From Lutibacter sp. B2 (GTDB lineage: Bacteria; Bacillota; Clostridia; Peptostreptococcales; Thermotaleaceae), in NCBI GenBank assembly GCA_015686845.1, contig JADPRS010000005.1, positions 1 through 64,000 of the forward strand: a stretch of 64,000 nucleotides of DNA. Reading direction: 5' to 3'. A program made the position numbers and the translations under genes. Under the pieces are notes generated by a model. That model was not told where the DNA came from, ran no database searches, and saw only the letters and a program-made list of their open reading frames with translations. This document shows, piece by piece, positions 35,737-45,500 of the stretch (position 1 is the first letter of the stretch; every line of letters starts with the position of its first letter).

Positions 35737-36534
35737 ATGAGAAAAGGATTTTCGTTATTATTAATATTAACACTTGTGTTAAGTTTTGCAGGAATATCAG
35801 CTTTTGCAGATGGAGGAATTGAAAAGATTACATTTAAAGATGGAAGTATGTTTACGGTAAGTTTAGAAGAGGGAGATTCGTTTAAGTATGACATAAAAGG
35901 TTTAGCAAAAAATCCAGATGGAAGTTACAGAAAAGTAGATATTTCAGATCCACAAAATATTACTTGGGCAACTTCAAATCCATCTGTAGTAGATTTTGAT
36001 GGAAGTGCATCAGGAAAAATAGTATCAGTTGAAGCAGGAGCAGAAGGAAAAGCTAAAATTACAGCAACTTATAATGGGATGTCTGTTGTAAGTAATGTAA
36101 CTGTAACTCCTAAAAGTATTAAAGCAACTGTTAAAAATATCAGTGTGACAGTAAAAGGAGAAAAAACAAGCACTTTTACAGTAGATATTGCAAGTTTAGA
36201 TAATTTTTCATTAAAAAAAGTGTATGGAAATAGCTATAATGATTCTGGTGTGATGCAAGATAAAGTAACTGCACTACATGCATTTTTATATGCTTTAGAA
36301 GAGCATTATGATGCTGGCGGTGTTGCTGACGGTTGGCAATGGGTACCAAATAATGTTGTAGTAGGTTATAATGGTGCTTTTGTGTCAAAAGTTGGTACTG
36401 ATGTAAATTATGGTATGACTGGATGGATGTACAAAGTAAATGGAGAATTACCTATGCATGCAGCTTCTCAACATGTAATGAATAAAGGAGATCAAGAAAG
36501 ATGGGGATTTGCTACTTGGGGAGAAGAGTGGTAA
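35737..36534 (+). CDS. Secreted Big-domain + DUF4430 protein
   Basis: 265 residues with a signal peptide (1-24, ending in AFA). A Big_2-type Ig-like domain (about 30-125; ITWATSNPSVVDFDG and GKAKITATYNG) precedes a DUF4430 domain (about 130-265) ending GMTGWMYKVNGELPMHAAS and the RWGFATWGEEW strand. The domain lacks the C-terminal extension of the two shorter paralogues. Strong ribosome site GGGAGG at 35723. No anchor or lipobox is present, so it is probably secreted or wall-associated. Confidence 0.82.
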   Translation: MRKGFSLLLILTLVLSFAGISAFADGGIEKITFKDGSMFTVSLEEGDSFKYDIKGLAKNPDGSYRKVDISDPQNITWATSNPSVVDFDGSASGKIVSVEAGAEGKAKITATYNGMSVVSNVTVTPKSIKATVKNISVTVKGEKTSTFTVDIASLDNFSLKKVYGNSYNDSGVMQDKVTALHAFLYALEEHYDAGGVADGWQWVPNNVVVGYNGAFVSKVGTDVNYGMTGWMYKVNGELPMHAASQHVMNKGDQERWGFATWGEEW

Positions 36535-36574
36535 AAATAAAAAGGTTATAAAATAATCTCTGAATATTTTTTTT

Positions 36575-36616
36575 CACAAAGAAGAATCAGTGAACTGATT
36601 CTTCTTTGTGAGTATT
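36575..36616 (+). terminator. Long perfect hairpin terminator
   Basis: CACAAAGAAGAATCAGT (36575-36591) and its exact complement (36594-36610) around GA, with a T-rich stretch next to it. It separates the small DUF4430 gene from the giant gene at 36642, for which I see no separate strong promoter. Confidence 0.75.
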
Positions 36617-36641
36617 TTAATAAAGGGGGCATGAAGGATTT

Positions 36642-39600
36642 ATGAAAACGAATAAAAAGTTTTTCAGTATTTTTCTAGCAATGATTTTAATTGTTTTAAC
36701 TATTTTTCCATCATTTGCAGCGGGGATTCATGCAGATCCTGTACAAGAAACATATCGTTCAGGACAGTGGCTTACGCTAACAGCAGAAAGTGGCCAAGAT
36801 GGTCATATGAAATGGTATGAAATAGATCCAAAGGGTGAAAAACAAGAATGGACGAATACGAAAAAGATATGTAATCATTATATTTATGCTTTTAACGATA
36901 GTCTTTTTAATGATACCAAAGAAACCGTTTCTACTGTAGTTTATGCAGTATATGAGACCGTTAGTGGTTCTGTATACCAAAACATGGAGATAAAAGTTGA
37001 ACCAGATCCTGAGCGTTTAGAAATAGTAGATATGTATCCTCAGTATGGAGACAAAGGCGTAAAGAAAGATGCAGAAATAAGTGTTACATTTAATCAACCT
37101 GTAGAATTTAATGAAGAGAATACAGCTTCTAGACAAGTGAAGGTTAGATATGACGAAAATGAAGATGGAAGAGTCGTAGAATATTATCCAAATAAAGAGG
37201 CTTCTTACAAAAATAAGTTAATATTTAGGGATGAAACACCCAATAAAGTGATTATACAAATATGCGACGAAAACGAAAATCCAATTCATATGAAAGAAAG
37301 TTATGAATATAAAATAGATGTTTATCCTAGATGGATTCAAGCAAAAATGCGTAATCCATTTCATGAGAGCGAATATGCTAATGAATTTGTTAAATATAGA
37401 TTTGATACATATCCAATACCTAAAACCATAAAAATAAATAAACCAAATAAAACCATATACACAGGTGAAAGTGTACAGTTAACCGTTACAGGAATAAGTG
37501 ATGAAGGAAAAAATATAGTAGATTATCAACCTGTATGGGGAACAAGTAATCCAAACATTGCCCTTGTAGATGAAAAGGGTGTTTTTCGAGCAAGAACAGC
37601 AGGAAAAGTAACGGTATATGCCTCTATAGAGGGAAAAGAAGACCAAAAAGAAGCCATAGAAATTGAAATCAAAAAAGAAAATGAATATAGTCAAAGGATA
37701 AAAGCAGCAATAGATGGAGCTATAAATGTAGGATTAGATAATAATAATAGTATGGATTGGATAGTTGTAGGACTAGCAAGAGCTGGAAAAACAGATCAAA
37801 TTCCTGAGAACTATATAAAAAATGTAGAAGCAAAATTAAAGAAAAATAATGGGGAATTCCCTAATACACCTACAGAATATGCAAGAATGACATTAGGAGT
37901 TCTTGCGGCAGGGAAAAATCCAAGAAATATTGCAGGTTATGATTTAATAGAAAAAATATGTAATGCAGATTTAGAAGATCAAGGAATGAATTCTGTTATC
38001 TTTGGATTGATTGCATTAGATGCAGGAGAGTATGATATACATAAAGATGCAAAATGGACGAGAGAGAAAATAATAACAAATATATTAGAAAATGAATGTC
38101 ATTATATACAGGATGGAAAAGAATTTGAAGGTGGATGGTCTTTAAAATCAGAAAAAGATACAAATCCACCATCAGATCCAGATATAACGGGTATGGCTAT
38201 AACAGCATTAGCCCCATATAATAATGACAAATATCCAAAAGTAAAAGAAGCCGTAGATAGAGCTGTAAAGTTCTTATCAGCAGTACAAAAAGATAGTGGC
38301 GGATATTTCTCTTGGGATACAGCAAATTCAGAGAGTTGTTCACAAGTTATTATGGGACTTTGTACAAATGGAATTGATCCTGTGTCGGAAAAATTCACGA
38401 AAAATGGAAACAATTTAATAGATGGATTGTTAAGTTTTGAATTACCTGAACATGGTGGATTTGCTCATATGTTGGTGCAAGGTAGATTAGAGCTAGATGG
38501 AATGGGTAATGAACAAGCTTTATATGCACTAGATCAATACATGTATTATTTAGAGGGAAAAGGTTCAATCTATCAATGGGGAAAAGATAATATAGCACCA
38601 AGCATAGACGTTAAGAATCTTCCAAGTGATATTGTAAGTCAAGATGGCAAATTAGAATTTGAAGTGTATGTAAAGGATAATCGAGACGAACATATTGTTC
38701 CAGAAGTGAAATTTGAGAATAAAGTAGTTATAAAAAATCAGGCAGGGAAATATGATATACAGATTAAAGAAGGTAAAAATAAAATAACTATTGTTGCAGA
38801 AGATACTTTAAATAATAAAGCAGTGAAAGAATATACGATTATAAGATATAAACAAAAGTATCCAGTGGGTCAAAAAATTCAATTACAAAACAATTTGCCA
38901 ATAAAATTACAAGGTGCAAATGGAGAAATAGATATTGATCTAGAAGGTATAGAGTTAGAGAAGGAAGCTTCATTAAATGTAAGCGATGAAACAGAAAACG
39001 AGTTATATCAACCAAGTAAAGATACTGGATTAAAAGTAGTTGGACCGATCATGAATTTTGATTTTGAGGGAGCACATATTGATCAGCAACATTCAGTTAC
39101 ACTGAAATTATCTGCAAAAGAAGGAATGGATACTAATAAATCTTCTATTTATTATTTCAATGATCAAACAAAAGAATGGGAATATATTGCATCAACATAT
39201 AAAAATGGAAAATTTATTGCACAAGTAACACATTTTTCTGTATATGGAATAATGACAGATGAAAAAGCACCAGAAAATGTTTGTGTACAAAGTAAAATGG
39301 TTTCTTCAGATAAAGTGTTACTAAATATGAGTGCAGACGATGATTCTTTCATAAAAGCATATCAAATATTTAGGGATAATTTTGAGGGAGCACCGAAAGC
39401 CGTTATCAGTAAAAGTGAATATTTAGATATAGATGTAAAAGCGAATACACAATACCAATACAAAATAAAAGCAGTAGATGTATTTGGAAATGTTTCTGAT
39501 TTTAGTGAAGTATTAGATATAACTACTCCAGATACTAGTACTTCAGGCGAAGAAGAACAAAAGGAAGAAACCACGAGCGTATATTTACGTATAGAAGGAT

Positions 39601-42041
39601 ATGATCATACGATTTTATCAAGAACAAAAATACAAGTACCTTTATTTGATCTTACCGAGTATGTTCGTAAAGGAACAGGTGATAGTGCAACAGATGGTGG
39701 AAATTGGGGTGTAGATAAATTTAAATCTCCTACAGTGGCACATGCCATTATAAAAGCGTTGGAGAATAATGGTATAAGTTATGATTTTCAAGATTATGGA
39801 TGGGGATTATATGTAGCGATGATCGATGGAGAAAGAGAAAAAGATTATAAAGGAATGTCAGGTTGGATGTATCGATTAAACAACAAACTACCTAGTATAG
39901 GATGTCAAGGTAAAAGTATAAGTGATAATAATGAGCTTGTTTGGTACTATGGTGCATATGGATTTGACAATGTATATACAAAAATGAATGTTGATCAAAG
40001 TTCTATACCTGTAGGTGGAGAAGTAAAAATTCATGCAGATGGGTATGAAAATGGATTTAGCAACAATGTTTCTTCCTTGAAGGAAGCCACTGTTTTAGTA
40101 AATGGAGAACCTTTTGAAATGGAAGGAAAAGTTGTAAAAACAGATAATGCAGGAAATGCAACATTGAAATTTGATGAAAATGGCACATATAAAATTTCTC
40201 TTATTCGATATGCTAAAAAGGGCAAATATTATATAGACATTGTAAGACCTGTACCAATAAGTATTAAAGTAGGAACAGGAGAGTCAAATCATGTTGAACT
40301 GAAAGTAGAAAATTCGGAATACAAAGAAGAAAGTAAAATAGTCAATGATCAAAATGCTAAAGAAAGTGAAGTCATAAAAGCAGTAGATAAGGTTACTGAA
40401 AAACTAAGCAAAAATGCAGATGCAGTAAAATCAGAAGACGATGCTAAAAAAATGATTAGTCACGGTAAAGATGTTTCAAAAATTATGGAAAAAGCTATAG
40501 AAAGAGTCAAAAATGAAGATAGTGCAAAAGATATTGCAAAACAAAGTACAAAAGTGGTAGAGCTTTTAGGAAAATCACTTAAAAGATTGACAAAAGATGA
40601 AGATAAAAAGAAAATGAGTAAAGTAATCGTAGAGAGTATTAAAATAACATTAAAGGCAATAGATAAAATAAAAGATCAAGCAGATTTAAATGAGATCGTA
40701 GGTAATATGATAGATATTATTAAAAACTTATCTAAAGATATTGGTGAAAAGAATGAAAAAGAAGTGATAGAAAATGTAGTGAAAATAGCAGAAAAAATAG
40801 TTGAGAAAGCGACTGTAAAAGAATTTGATAAGAATGAATTGATATTAGAAAAAGAAAAAGCTATAGCAATAGTGGATAAAAATACCATGAAAGAAATGGC
40901 TAAAAACACAGCAATTACAGTAAAAACAATCAAAGATAAATTAAAGAAAAACGGGTTTGAAAGTAAGAAAGCAATGGAGAACAAAGTAACTATTGAAATA
41001 CCAAAGACGGATAAAAAAGAAATAGAAACAAAATTACCTAAAGATGCTATGAAAATATTACAAGAAAAGGGTATCGAAAAAGCAGCTATTAAAACAGAAT
41101 CGGCAGTATTTAATTTAACACCAAAAACATTTGCTGAAGAAGAAAATAATAAAGAAATAGGGTTAAGTGCAAAAGAGATTGATAGAAACACATTAACACC
41201 ACTTCAAAAACACAAAGTACCAAAGGGATGCATCCTTGTAGATTTAAATGCAAAAGCAGGACAAGAAAAAGTAAGCAACTTCAATGAACCAATAGAAGTA
41301 AGTGTTCCTTATAAGGGAATAGTGAAAAAAGGTGAAGTTGTACAAGTATTTTTGCTAAAAGATAATGGAACTATCGAAAGTATGGGTGGTGTATATGATG
41401 CTGATATAAAGATGGTAACATTTACAACTCCTCACTTTAGCAAATACTTTGCAAAGAAAGCAGACAAAGAAGAAATACAAGAAACAAAAGTAACATTTAA
41501 AGACCTTAAAGGCTATGAATGGGCAAAAGAAGCTATTGAAGCTATGGCAAACAAAGGTATCATCAATGGTCGTGGAGAAGCTATGTTTGACCCAACTGCA
41601 AATATTACAAGAGCAGAATTTGCAACATTAGTTACAAAAATGATGGGATATTCTACAGAAAATATGAATGTACCATTTACAGATGTAGCAAAAGATGCTT
41701 GGTACTGCAACTATGTAGGAGCAGCATACAAAAATGGTCTAATCAATGGTAGAAATAAAACAGTATTTGATCCAAATGGAAAAATTACAAGACAAGAAAT
41801 GGTAGTGATCGTTGCAAAAGTTCTTGAGAAAAAAGGATATAGCAAAGCAGAATTAAAAGAGTTAGAGATTTTTAAAGATCAAGGACAGATTGCTCCATGG
41901 GCAAAAGATTCTGTAAGCTTATGCGTAAAAGAAAAAATAATTAGTGGAATGGGCAATAATACATTTGCACCAACACAAAATGCGAATAGAGCACAAGCTA
42001 CTGTAATGATTAATAGAGTAGACAATTTAATGAATAAATAA
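36642..42041 (+). CDS. Giant SLH-anchored barrel + DUF4430 surface protein
   Basis: 1799 residues. Order seen: signal peptide (1-28), a beta domain, a Big_5-like domain (about 127-262), Big_2 (263-348), an (alpha/alpha)6 barrel (about 349-646; GMNSVIFGLIALDAGEY, DITGMAITALAPY, ESCSQVIMGLCTNGIDP), Ig-like and FN3-like domains (651-970), DUF4430 (about 978-1110; KGMSGWMYRLNNKLPS), a Lys/Glu-rich helical stalk (about 1215-1390), a ZU5-like beta region (about 1400-1600) and three SLH repeats (about 1616-1799) for cell-wall attachment. Barrel plus DUF4430 is the intrinsic-factor/transcobalamin architecture. Very probably a surface corrinoid binder, repressed through riboswitch 2. Confidence 0.85.
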   Translation: MKTNKKFFSIFLAMILIVLTIFPSFAAGIHADPVQETYRSGQWLTLTAESGQDGHMKWYEIDPKGEKQEWTNTKKICNHYIYAFNDSLFNDTKETVSTVVYAVYETVSGSVYQNMEIKVEPDPERLEIVDMYPQYGDKGVKKDAEISVTFNQPVEFNEENTASRQVKVRYDENEDGRVVEYYPNKEASYKNKLIFRDETPNKVIIQICDENENPIHMKESYEYKIDVYPRWIQAKMRNPFHESEYANEFVKYRFDTYPIPKTIKINKPNKTIYTGESVQLTVTGISDEGKNIVDYQPVWGTSNPNIALVDEKGVFRARTAGKVTVYASIEGKEDQKEAIEIEIKKENEYSQRIKAAIDGAINVGLDNNNSMDWIVVGLARAGKTDQIPENYIKNVEAKLKKNNGEFPNTPTEYARMTLGVLAAGKNPRNIAGYDLIEKICNADLEDQGMNSVIFGLIALDAGEYDIHKDAKWTREKIITNILENECHYIQDGKEFEGGWSLKSEKDTNPPSDPDITGMAITALAPYNNDKYPKVKEAVDRAVKFLSAVQKDSGGYFSWDTANSESCSQVIMGLCTNGIDPVSEKFTKNGNNLIDGLLSFELPEHGGFAHMLVQGRLELDGMGNEQALYALDQYMYYLEGKGSIYQWGKDNIAPSIDVKNLPSDIVSQDGKLEFEVYVKDNRDEHIVPEVKFENKVVIKNQAGKYDIQIKEGKNKITIVAEDTLNNKAVKEYTIIRYKQKYPVGQKIQLQNNLPIKLQGANGEIDIDLEGIELEKEASLNVSDETENELYQPSKDTGLKVVGPIMNFDFEGAHIDQQHSVTLKLSAKEGMDTNKSSIYYFNDQTKEWEYIASTYKNGKFIAQVTHFSVYGIMTDEKAPENVCVQSKMVSSDKVLLNMSADDDSFIKAYQIFRDNFEGAPKAVISKSEYLDIDVKANTQYQYKIKAVDVFGNVSDFSEVLDITTPDTSTSGEEEQKEETTSVYLRIEGYDHTILSRTKIQVPLFDLTEYVRKGTGDSATDGGNWGVDKFKSPTVAHAIIKALENNGISYDFQDYGWGLYVAMIDGEREKDYKGMSGWMYRLNNKLPSIGCQGKSISDNNELVWYYGAYGFDNVYTKMNVDQSSIPVGGEVKIHADGYENGFSNNVSSLKEATVLVNGEPFEMEGKVVKTDNAGNATLKFDENGTYKISLIRYAKKGKYYIDIVRPVPISIKVGTGESNHVELKVENSEYKEESKIVNDQNAKESEVIKAVDKVTEKLSKNADAVKSEDDAKKMISHGKDVSKIMEKAIERVKNEDSAKDIAKQSTKVVELLGKSLKRLTKDEDKKKMSKVIVESIKITLKAIDKIKDQADLNEIVGNMIDIIKNLSKDIGEKNEKEVIENVVKIAEKIVEKATVKEFDKNELILEKEKAIAIVDKNTMKEMAKNTAITVKTIKDKLKKNGFESKKAMENKVTIEIPKTDKKEIETKLPKDAMKILQEKGIEKAAIKTESAVFNLTPKTFAEEENNKEIGLSAKEIDRNTLTPLQKHKVPKGCILVDLNAKAGQEKVSNFNEPIEVSVPYKGIVKKGEVVQVFLLKDNGTIESMGGVYDADIKMVTFTTPHFSKYFAKKADKEEIQETKVTFKDLKGYEWAKEAIEAMANKGIINGRGEAMFDPTANITRAEFATLVTKMMGYSTENMNVPFTDVAKDAWYCNYVGAAYKNGLINGRNKTVFDPNGKITRQEMVVIVAKVLEKKGYSKAELKELEIFKDQGQIAPWAKDSVSLCVKEKIISGMGNNTFAPTQNANRAQATVMINRVDNLMNK
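41562..41651 (+). repeat. 90-bp segment identical to 51884-51973 (SLH region)
   Basis: The first-SLH DNA of this gene is identical base for base to 51884-51973 in the 1094-residue paralogue. A second block in the last SLH repeat (about 41897-41999) differs by one base from about 52218-52320. The flanking regions have diverged, so recent gene conversion or strong exchange between paralogues is likely. Confidence 0.8.
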
Positions 42042-42043
42042 GT

Positions 42044-42081
42044 AAAAATACTGCTAATAAAAAAATATTAGCAGTATTTTT
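42044..42081 (+). terminator. Terminator after the giant SLH gene
   Basis: AAAAATACTGCTAATA (42044-42059) pairs with TATTAGCAGTATTTTT (42066-42081). Confidence 0.85.
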
Positions 42082-42160
42082 ATGGAAAAATTTTAGGATA
42101 TAAAGAAAATATTTCCTTGTAATTATATGTATGATAGTATACAATCTACTATGTTGTATT

Positions 42161-42189
42161 TATACAAAAAAATATTACAATTTTATAAT
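42161..42189 (+). promoter_or_regulatory. Candidate sigma-A promoter of riboswitch unit 3
   Basis: TATACA (42161-42166), 17-base spacer, TATAAT (42184-42189), about ten bases before the riboswitch. The -35 box is only 4 of 6. Confidence 0.5.
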
Positions 42190-42195
42190 GATCTA

Positions 42196-42385
42196 CTTAG
42201 GTTCTTTATTACAAAATAAAGATAAAAGGGAATTAGGTGAAAATCCTAAACGGTCCGGCCACTGTAAATGGGGAGTGATCTTTCAATATGCCACTGAGAA
42301 ATCGGGAAGGCGAAAGGGAAACTTTGATCCATAAGTCAGGAGACCTGCCTAAGTAATTGTGTATTAACCTTCCGAGGAAAGGAGT
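42196..42385 (+). promoter_or_regulatory. Cobalamin riboswitch 3
   Basis: Same aptamer form as riboswitch 2: AAAAGGGAATTAGGTGAAAA, CGGTCCGGCCACTGTAA, ATGCCACTGAG, GGGAAGGCG, TAAGTCAGGAGACCTGCC and a 3' hairpin CCTT/AAGG (42369-42382). A 67-codon frame (42131-42334) overlapping it is a shadow. It controls the 1638-residue protein, the papain-like protease and the 1094-residue SLH protein. With the terminators and promoter listed separately, it fills the gap 42042-42523. Confidence 0.95.
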
Positions 42386-42443
42386 TATACAAGGCCGTGG
42401 TATATTAAATGATACTATTTATATAATATTTTATTATGTTATG

Positions 42444-42486
42444 AAAAAAGCCTTGACTTCCAATGGAAGTCAAGGCTTTTTTGTAT
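42444..42486 (+). terminator. Riboswitch 3 expression-platform terminator
   Basis: A 15-18-bp stem (42444-42462 / 42464-42482; core GCCTTGACTTCC/GGAAGTCAAGGC) ends in a T-run. CAAGGC (42390-42395) and GGAA (42376-42379) after the aptamer can pair with GCCTTG and TTCC of the left arm, a possible antiterminator. Confidence 0.88.
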
Positions 42487-42523
42487 ATTTTAACAAAACT
42501 AAATATAGAAGGGAGAATTAAAA

Positions 42524-45500
42524 ATGAATAAAAGGCTAATGAGTATTTTTTTAATTATAGCTTTATTATTTAGCTGTGTTCCATCGCTTGATTCGGTATA
42601 TGCAGAAGTTGAATACCAGGAACATGTATTGATTAAAAGTGAAGGAGAAGAAATTGATCAAAGGCAAATAACGGTAGGAGAAAGTATAATCTTATATGCT
42701 GAGGTAGAAGATAATCAAGGAAAAAAAGTAACTGATTATTCAATGAAAGATACAAAGTATAGTTGGACTAGTCAAGATGAAACAAAAGCAACTGTTAGTA
42801 ATAATGTATATGGAATAGGAACGATAACAGGAATAGATCCAGGAACATTTAAAGTAATAGTAGAAAGTATTGATCGTAAAAATTGCGAACCAAAAGAAAT
42901 AGAGATCACAGTAATAGAGGATAAGCTAAAATATGAAGGACATGTAAAAATAAATAATGAGCCAGAAAAAAAAGAAATAAAAGTAGGAGAAGAAATAGAT
43001 TTATATGCAATAGTAGTAGATGAAAAAGGAGAAGAGATATTAGATTGGGAGGACAATTCAAAATATACAAATTACAAATGGGAAAGTAAAAATACAGAAG
43101 TGTTAAAAATAGAAGTAGATCAGTGGGATACATATGCGGCAAAAGTAAAAGCAATAGCATCAGGAAAAGCAGTATTAAGAATAGAAAGTGAAGATTGTGA
43201 ACCAAAAGAAATAGAAATAACAGTAATAGAGGATAAGTTAAAATATGAAGGACATGTAAAAATAAATAATGAGCCAGAAAAAAAAGAAATAAAAGTAGGA
43301 GAAGAAATAGATTTATATGCAATAGTAGTAGATGAAAAAGGAGAAGAGATATTAGATTGGGAGGACAATTCAAAATATACAAATTACAAATGGGAAAGTA
43401 AAAATACAGAAGTGTTAAAAATAGAAGTAGATCAGTGGGATACATATGCGGCAAAAGTAAAAGCAATAGCATCAGGAAAAGCAGTATTAAGAATAGAAAG
43501 TGAAAATTGTGAACCAAAAGAAATAGAAATTACAGTAATAGATGATAAACCTGTTCCTCAAGAAGGAGAAATAGCTAGTATAAATATTTCACTAGATCAA
43601 GATATTGAAGAAATAGAATGTGGAAGAAATATAAAATTAAATGTTATGGCGAAAGACAGTAAGGAGAAAGAAATAAAAAAACCACATATTGTATGGAAAA
43701 TAGAACCTAAAGATAGTGCAACAATAGATGATAATCATATATTTCATGCATCCAAATCAGGAAGTATATGCATAAAGGCTACAACAGAAAAAGTAGATAA
43801 AAACCCTATAGAAAGTAATACACTTTCACTAAAAGTAATACAATCAAAAACAAGAGAAGAAAAGATTAATGAAGCCATAGATAATCTTAAAATACGTTAT
43901 AAAAATCCAACCTTTTATGGATCAGACGGACTTTCAGATAAATATATAGGGGAATTAGCATTAGCACTTAGATATTCAGGAATGAATATAGAAGAAATTA
44001 ATAAGACAAAAAAGATATTTTCAACAGATGCAGGAGCTTATAGTCTTTTAAATACTTCGAAAAATATTATGACGCTTATTGCTGTAAATGAAGATCTAAA
44101 AGAAGAGGTAGAAAAAATACTAGATGATTCATTTGTTTTTTATAAAGACAATGATGTAGATGCTGAAAAACTTATATATGCAATAATAGCCCTTGATATG
44201 GCTGATGCGGAGTATAATAAAACAGAAGCTGTAAAAGCGTTAATCAGTATGATGAAAAAAGATAGTGATGGAAAAAATTATATTGAGTCTTATGAGCATA
44301 TAGATGTAAATTTAACAGCTAAGGCAATGATTGCACTTTCTAAACACAAAGAGATAGAGGGCGCTACTGATGTAATCGATGGGATTAAAAAATGTTTAAA
44401 GAGTTTACAAAGTGAATCGGGATTAATAAAAGATGATAGTACCTCAGGAATTGGAGAAAGTTGTAGTGTAACAGCTGAACTAATTCAAGGAATTATAGCA
44501 CTTGAAGAAGATCCTTTAGATGAATATTGGACGATAGAAGATAAGTATGGAAATAAAAATAATTTAGTAGATGCAGTACTTGCATGTAGAGATGGACAAA
44601 GATTTAAAAAATCATTAAATGGAAGTGTAGCAAATATACAGACAGATGCAGCTATTGCAGCACTTGCAGACTTGAAATCAGGAAAATCTATGTATCATGA
44701 GCTAAAATATGTAAAAGCAGGAGTACCTTCTAAAATAGAAATAACCAATGAAGAACATATAGAAGTAGTAGAAGGAGATACTGTTGAAATTAAAGCTACT
44801 GTATATGATAAGGACAATAATGTGGTAAGAAATGAAAGTATTCAGTGGGAAAGTAGTGACCTAGAAAAAGCAACAGTAGAAAATGGACTAGTAAAGGCTT
44901 TAGGTGATGGAGTAGTAAAAATAAAGGTATATTTAGAAAAAAATCAAGATATCTTTGATGAGATTACTATAAATATAAAAGCTGGTACTTCACCTGAGAT
45001 TCTAAAACAAAGATTAAAAGAGGAAATTGAATTTTTAAAAGCTCACTATGAAGCATACGATCAGTATGAATTTGTAGCTGCTCCAGCATCAATAATTTCA
45101 GGCATTGATGAAATTAAAGTTCAAGAAAAATTACAAACATATAGAAAATATACTAGTACTTATCAATATGCAACATTAATAATATCAGCGTTAGGAGCAG
45201 AGCTTGAGCCACGAAATATTGAGCTTGAAGGAAGTAAGAAAAATAGTGTTGATATATTAAGATCTCACCAAATTAAAGAGGGAAAAAATAAAGGACAGTT
45301 CATAATAAATAATTATTCTGATACTGATTCTATTGAAACTTTAGGATATTCTATAATAGCACTTGATATGGCAGATGCAGATTATGATAAAGAATCAGCT
45401 ACAAAGGCTTTAATAAAGTTACTCGAAGATCCTAACATTAAAATGAAACTAGGACAAGATGAAGTGAAAATAAAAGCAGTAGCATTAACTGCTTTTGCAA

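Noticed and set aside
40676-41191. Minus-strand open frame of 171 codons
   Set aside because: Antisense to the Lys/Glu-rich stalk of the giant SLH protein. Such composition leaves few stops on the other strand. Similar shadows occur at 50641-51090 and 59559-60116.
42131-42334. Plus-strand 67-codon frame
   Set aside because: It runs through the conserved aptamer of riboswitch 3.
42906-43517. Minus-strand open frame of 203 codons, Leu/Ile-rich
   Set aside because: It is antisense to the two 312-bp Ig repeats and is repetitive for that reason; no ribosome site, and the plus-strand gene is certain.
42917-43540. CRISPR or other short-repeat array
   Set aside because: The repeats are 312 bp, in frame and coding; no short repeat/spacer pattern is present anywhere in the window.
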